This document shows, piece by piece, positions 12,679 to 14,860 of a DNA stretch of 14,860 nucleotides (the stretch's first letter is position 1; each line of letters begins with the position of its first letter). A program made the position numbers and the translations under genes. Below the pieces are notes generated by a model. It saw only the letters and a list, made by a program, of their open reading frames with translations. It made no database searches and was not told the origin of the DNA. The DNA is taken from NCBI GenBank assembly GCA_964250215.1, contig CAXUEX010000066.1:1-14860 (forward strand). The letters run 5' to 3'. This DNA is from DAIDJM01 sp964250215 (GTDB lineage: Bacteria; Pseudomonadota; Alphaproteobacteria; Acetobacterales; Acetobacteraceae).

Positions 12679-14021
12679 TGGATGCGACACCGAATCTGAT
12701 GGCAACGGCGGGCGGCGACATGAACCCGCGCGAGATCGTCGCCGAGCTCGACCGTTTCATCGTCGGCCAGACGGACGCGAAGCGCGCGGTGGCGATCGCG
12801 CTGCGCAACCGCTGGCGCCGCGCGCAACTGCCCGATGGCATGCGCGAGGAAGTGGTGCCGAAGAACATCCTGATGATCGGCCCCACCGGCTGCGGCAAAA
12901 CCGAGATTGCGCGGCGGCTCGCGAAGCTGGCGCAGGCGCCGTTCCTGAAGGTGGAGGCAACCAAGTTCACGGAAGTGGGCTACGTCGGCCGCGATGTGGA
13001 CAGCATCGTGCGCGACCTCGTGGAAGTGAGCCTGAACATGCGGCGCGACGTGAGCCGGCGCGAGGTGCGGGCGCGCGCGGAAATTCTGGCCGAGGAACGG
13101 CTGGTGGAAGCGCTGGTGGGCGCCAGCGCCAGCGCCGATACCAAGAGTAAGTTCCGGCGGATGCTGCGCAGCGGCGAACTCGAAGACAAGGACGTGGAGG
13201 TGTCGCTCACCGACACATCGGGCAACGCGATCGGCGCGATCGACATTCCGGGCGTGCCTTCGGGCCAGATGATCAATCTTGGCGAGATGATGCGCGGCAT
13301 GATGGGCGGCCGGCAGCAGCAGAAGCGGCTGCGTGTGAGCGATGCGCGGCCGCTGCTGCAAAAGGAGGAAGCCGACAAGCTCGTGGACAACGAGAAGCTC
13401 ACGCGCGAGGCGGTGCAGCACGCGGAAGAGAACGGCATCGTGTTCCTCGACGAAATCGACAAGGTGGCGCGCGCCAGCGAAGGCATGGTGCGCGGCGGCG
13501 ATGTGAGCCGCGAGGGCGTGCAGCGCGACCTGCTGCCGCTCATCGAGGGCACCACGGTTTCCACCAAATACGGGCCGGTGAAGACCGATCATATCCTGTT
13601 CATCGCCTCCGGTGCGTTCCATCTGGCGAAGCCGGCCGATCTGCTGCCGGAATTGCAAGGCCGACTGCCGATCCGCGTGGAGCTGGCGCCGCTTTCCCGC
13701 GCCGATCTGCGACGGATACTTACTGAGCCGGAACATTCTCTGCTGAAGCAGTATTCGGCGCTGCTGGGCACGGAGCAGGTGGCACTCGAGTTCGCCGAGG
13801 ACGCGGTGGATGCGCTGGCGGAACTGGCCTCCGACATCAACGACCGCGTGGAGAACATCGGCGCACGGCGGCTGGCGACGGTGCTGGAAAAGCTGCTGGA
13901 GGATATCAGCTTCACGGCGAGCGACCGGGGTGGCGAGACCGTGATCGTGGATGCGGCCTATGTGAACGAGCGCGTGGCGCCGCTGGCGCGCAAGGGCGAT
14001 TTGAGCCGGTTTATTTTGTGA
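12678..14021 (+). CDS. hslU: ATP-dependent protease ATPase subunit HslU
   Basis: A 447-residue AAA+ unfoldase, close to the 443 of E. coli HslU. The N-terminal MNPREIVAELDRFIVGQ is followed by Walker A GPTGCGKT at 68-75 and the pore loop GYVG at 101-104, which grips substrates. The I-domain, the HslU-specific insertion, covers about 115-240. Walker B IVFLDEID has the Asp-Glu pair at 258-259. GVQRDLLPLIEG and the sensor regions follow, and the C-terminus DLSRFIL is the tail that docks into HslV. HslU unfolds substrates with ATP and feeds them to HslV. ATG 12678 has GGAG at 12666-12669 and overlaps the hslV stop by one base; Met 8 and Met 15 are later options. The open frame reaching far upstream is not HslU-like. 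Confidence 0.96.
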   Translation: MDATPNLMATAGGDMNPREIVAELDRFIVGQTDAKRAVAIALRNRWRRAQLPDGMREEVVPKNILMIGPTGCGKTEIARRLAKLAQAPFLKVEATKFTEVGYVGRDVDSIVRDLVEVSLNMRRDVSRREVRARAEILAEERLVEALVGASASADTKSKFRRMLRSGELEDKDVEVSLTDTSGNAIGAIDIPGVPSGQMINLGEMMRGMMGGRQQQKRLRVSDARPLLQKEEADKLVDNEKLTREAVQHAEENGIVFLDEIDKVARASEGMVRGGDVSREGVQRDLLPLIEGTTVSTKYGPVKTDHILFIASGAFHLAKPADLLPELQGRLPIRVELAPLSRADLRRILTEPEHSLLKQYSALLGTEQVALEFAEDAVDALAELASDINDRVENIGARRLATVLEKLLEDISFTASDRGGETVIVDAAYVNERVAPLARKGDLSRFIL

Positions 14022-14860
14022 CAGGTGAAGGCTGGGGTTCTGCGGGGGCCGCAAGGCTCCGCTCTACGCCACTTAGGGATCTGATCAACAAATACGGGCT
14101 GCACACGAAGCGCAGCCTGGGCCAGCATTTTCTGCTCGACGAAAATCTGATCGCGAAGATTGCGCGGCAGGCGGGCGATCTGGCCGGCCGGCATGTCATC
14201 GAAATCGGGCCCGGGCCGGGCGGGCTGACGCGCGCGCTGCTGGCCACGAATGCCGCCAGCGTCACCGCGATCGAAATCGATCCGCGCGCCGCCGCCGCCA
14301 TCCGCGAACTGGAAGCGGCGCATTTTGGGCGGCTCCGCCTGGTCGAAGGCGATGCGCTGGCGATGGATGCGGCGACGCTGACGCCCGCCCCGCGGCAGAT
14401 CGTCGCCAACCTGCCGTATAATGTGGGCTCGCCGCTGCTGGTTCGCTGGTTGAAACAGGCGGCTTCGTTCGAGCGGCTGACGCTGATGTTTCAGGCGGAG
14501 GTGGCGGAGCGGATTTGCGCCGCGCCGGGCACGCCGGATTATGGCCGGCTTTCGGTGCTGGCGCAGGCGACGTGCAGCGCTTGCGTGGCGATGCGGGTGC
14601 CACCGGAGGCGTTCTGGCCACCGCCGCAGGTTCATTCCGCGGTGATAAGCCTTGTGCCGCACCGGGAACAACCGGCGCCGGCGTTGCTCGCGAGCCTGGA
14701 GCGGCTGACGGCGGCGGCGTTCGGCCAGCGGCGGAAGATGCTGCGCGGTTCGCTGCGCGGGCAGGGGGGCGAAAGCTTGCTGAAGAGCGCCGGCATCGAG
14801 CCCTCGCGGCGCGCGGAGACGCTGTCGATTTCCGAGTTTCTGGCGCTGGCCGGGCGAGTG
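14018..14860 (+). CDS. rsmA: 16S rRNA (adenine-1518/1519-N6)-dimethyltransferase RsmA/KsgA (3' end cut by the window)
   Basis: The frame stays open for 281 codons to the window edge with no stop. LINKYGLHTKRSLGQHFLLD at 22-41 is the RsmA entry motif. EIGPGPGGLT at 62-71 is SAM motif I and IEID follows as motif II. NLPYNVGSPLL at 131-141 is the catalytic motif IV, and PPPQVHSAVI near residue 204 is also typical. RsmA adds four methyl groups to A1518 and A1519 near the 3' end of 16S rRNA late in 30S assembly; loss gives kasugamycin resistance in E. coli. The usual length is about 270-280 residues, so only a few residues should be missing. GTG 14018 overlaps the hslU TGA (GTGA), and no other good in-frame start precedes the conserved part, so coupling to hslU is likely. 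Confidence 0.93.
   Translation, partial: MTGEGWGSAGAARLRSTPLRDLINKYGLHTKRSLGQHFLLDENLIAKIARQAGDLAGRHVIEIGPGPGGLTRALLATNAASVTAIEIDPRAAAAIRELEAAHFGRLRLVEGDALAMDAATLTPAPRQIVANLPYNVGSPLLVRWLKQAASFERLTLMFQAEVAERICAAPGTPDYGRLSVLAQATCSACVAMRVPPEAFWPPPQVHSAVISLVPHREQPAPALLASLERLTAAAFGQRRKMLRGSLRGQGGESLLKSAGIEPSRRAETLSISEFLALAGRV

Noticed and set aside
12543..14054. A 503-codon minus-strand open frame antisense to hslU.
   Set aside because: The translation is rich in His, Arg and Gln with no motif, and hslU on the other strand is unmistakable.
1..14860. Mobile elements, CRISPR arrays, tRNA genes, phage or defence islands.
   Set aside because: No transposase, integrase, repeat-spacer pattern, tRNA cloverleaf or known defence protein was seen; nearly all the sequence is taken by recognised intact genes.

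Overview
The window looks like chromosomal DNA of a GC-rich alphaproteobacterium. The first two genes, the 3' end of bchD and then bchO, are photosynthesis-cluster genes for Mg-chelatase and its accessory protein. The organism is therefore probably capable of making bacteriochlorophyll. A member of the Acetobacteraceae or another Rhodospirillales group fits the whole set best, but this is inferred from gene content and protein style; no 16S gene or other decisive marker is present.

Layout, left to right. (1) 1-2344, plus strand: bchD (partial), bchO and an AmpG-like MFS transporter, tightly packed; this appears to be one border of the photosynthesis gene cluster. (2) 2334-3764, minus strand: a Tat-exported metal-dependent amidohydrolase whose stop overlaps the MFS stop. 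(3) 3875-5299, plus: a TPR-sulfotransferase fusion, divergent from the amidohydrolase. (4) 5434-8196, plus: a large secreted protein joining a YVTN/YncE-type beta-propeller to a phosphoesterase domain. It has a candidate Pho-box-like repeat upstream and a hairpin terminator downstream. (5) 8316-11522, minus: a four-gene run read in the order C26 glutamine amidotransferase-like hydrolase, RluB/RsuA-type pseudouridine synthase, rsmD and a GT61 glycosyltransferase, with ATGA and TGATG overlaps. (6) 11567 to the right edge, plus: tadA, hslV, hslU and rsmA (cut by the window end), with TGATG and GTGA overlaps joining hslV-hslU-rsmA.

Functionally, the right half is mostly RNA maturation (23S pseudouridylation, 16S m2G by RsmD, 16S m6,2A by RsmA, tRNA-Arg A34 deamination by TadA) plus the HslVU protease. 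The left half is phototrophy, import of cell-wall turnover products and exported hydrolases. Genes cover almost everything; no gap exceeds about 135 bp. I saw no tRNA, rRNA, insertion sequence, CRISPR array or phage gene.

I found no convincing previously undescribed multi-gene system. The points most worth a second look are a candidate sigma-32-type promoter that would make hslV mRNA almost leaderless, a Pho-box-like tandem repeat before the secreted phosphoesterase, the TPR-sulfotransferase and Tat amidohydrolase of unknown substrate beside the photosynthesis genes, and a changed catalytic motif (DAPY for DPPY) in RsmD.
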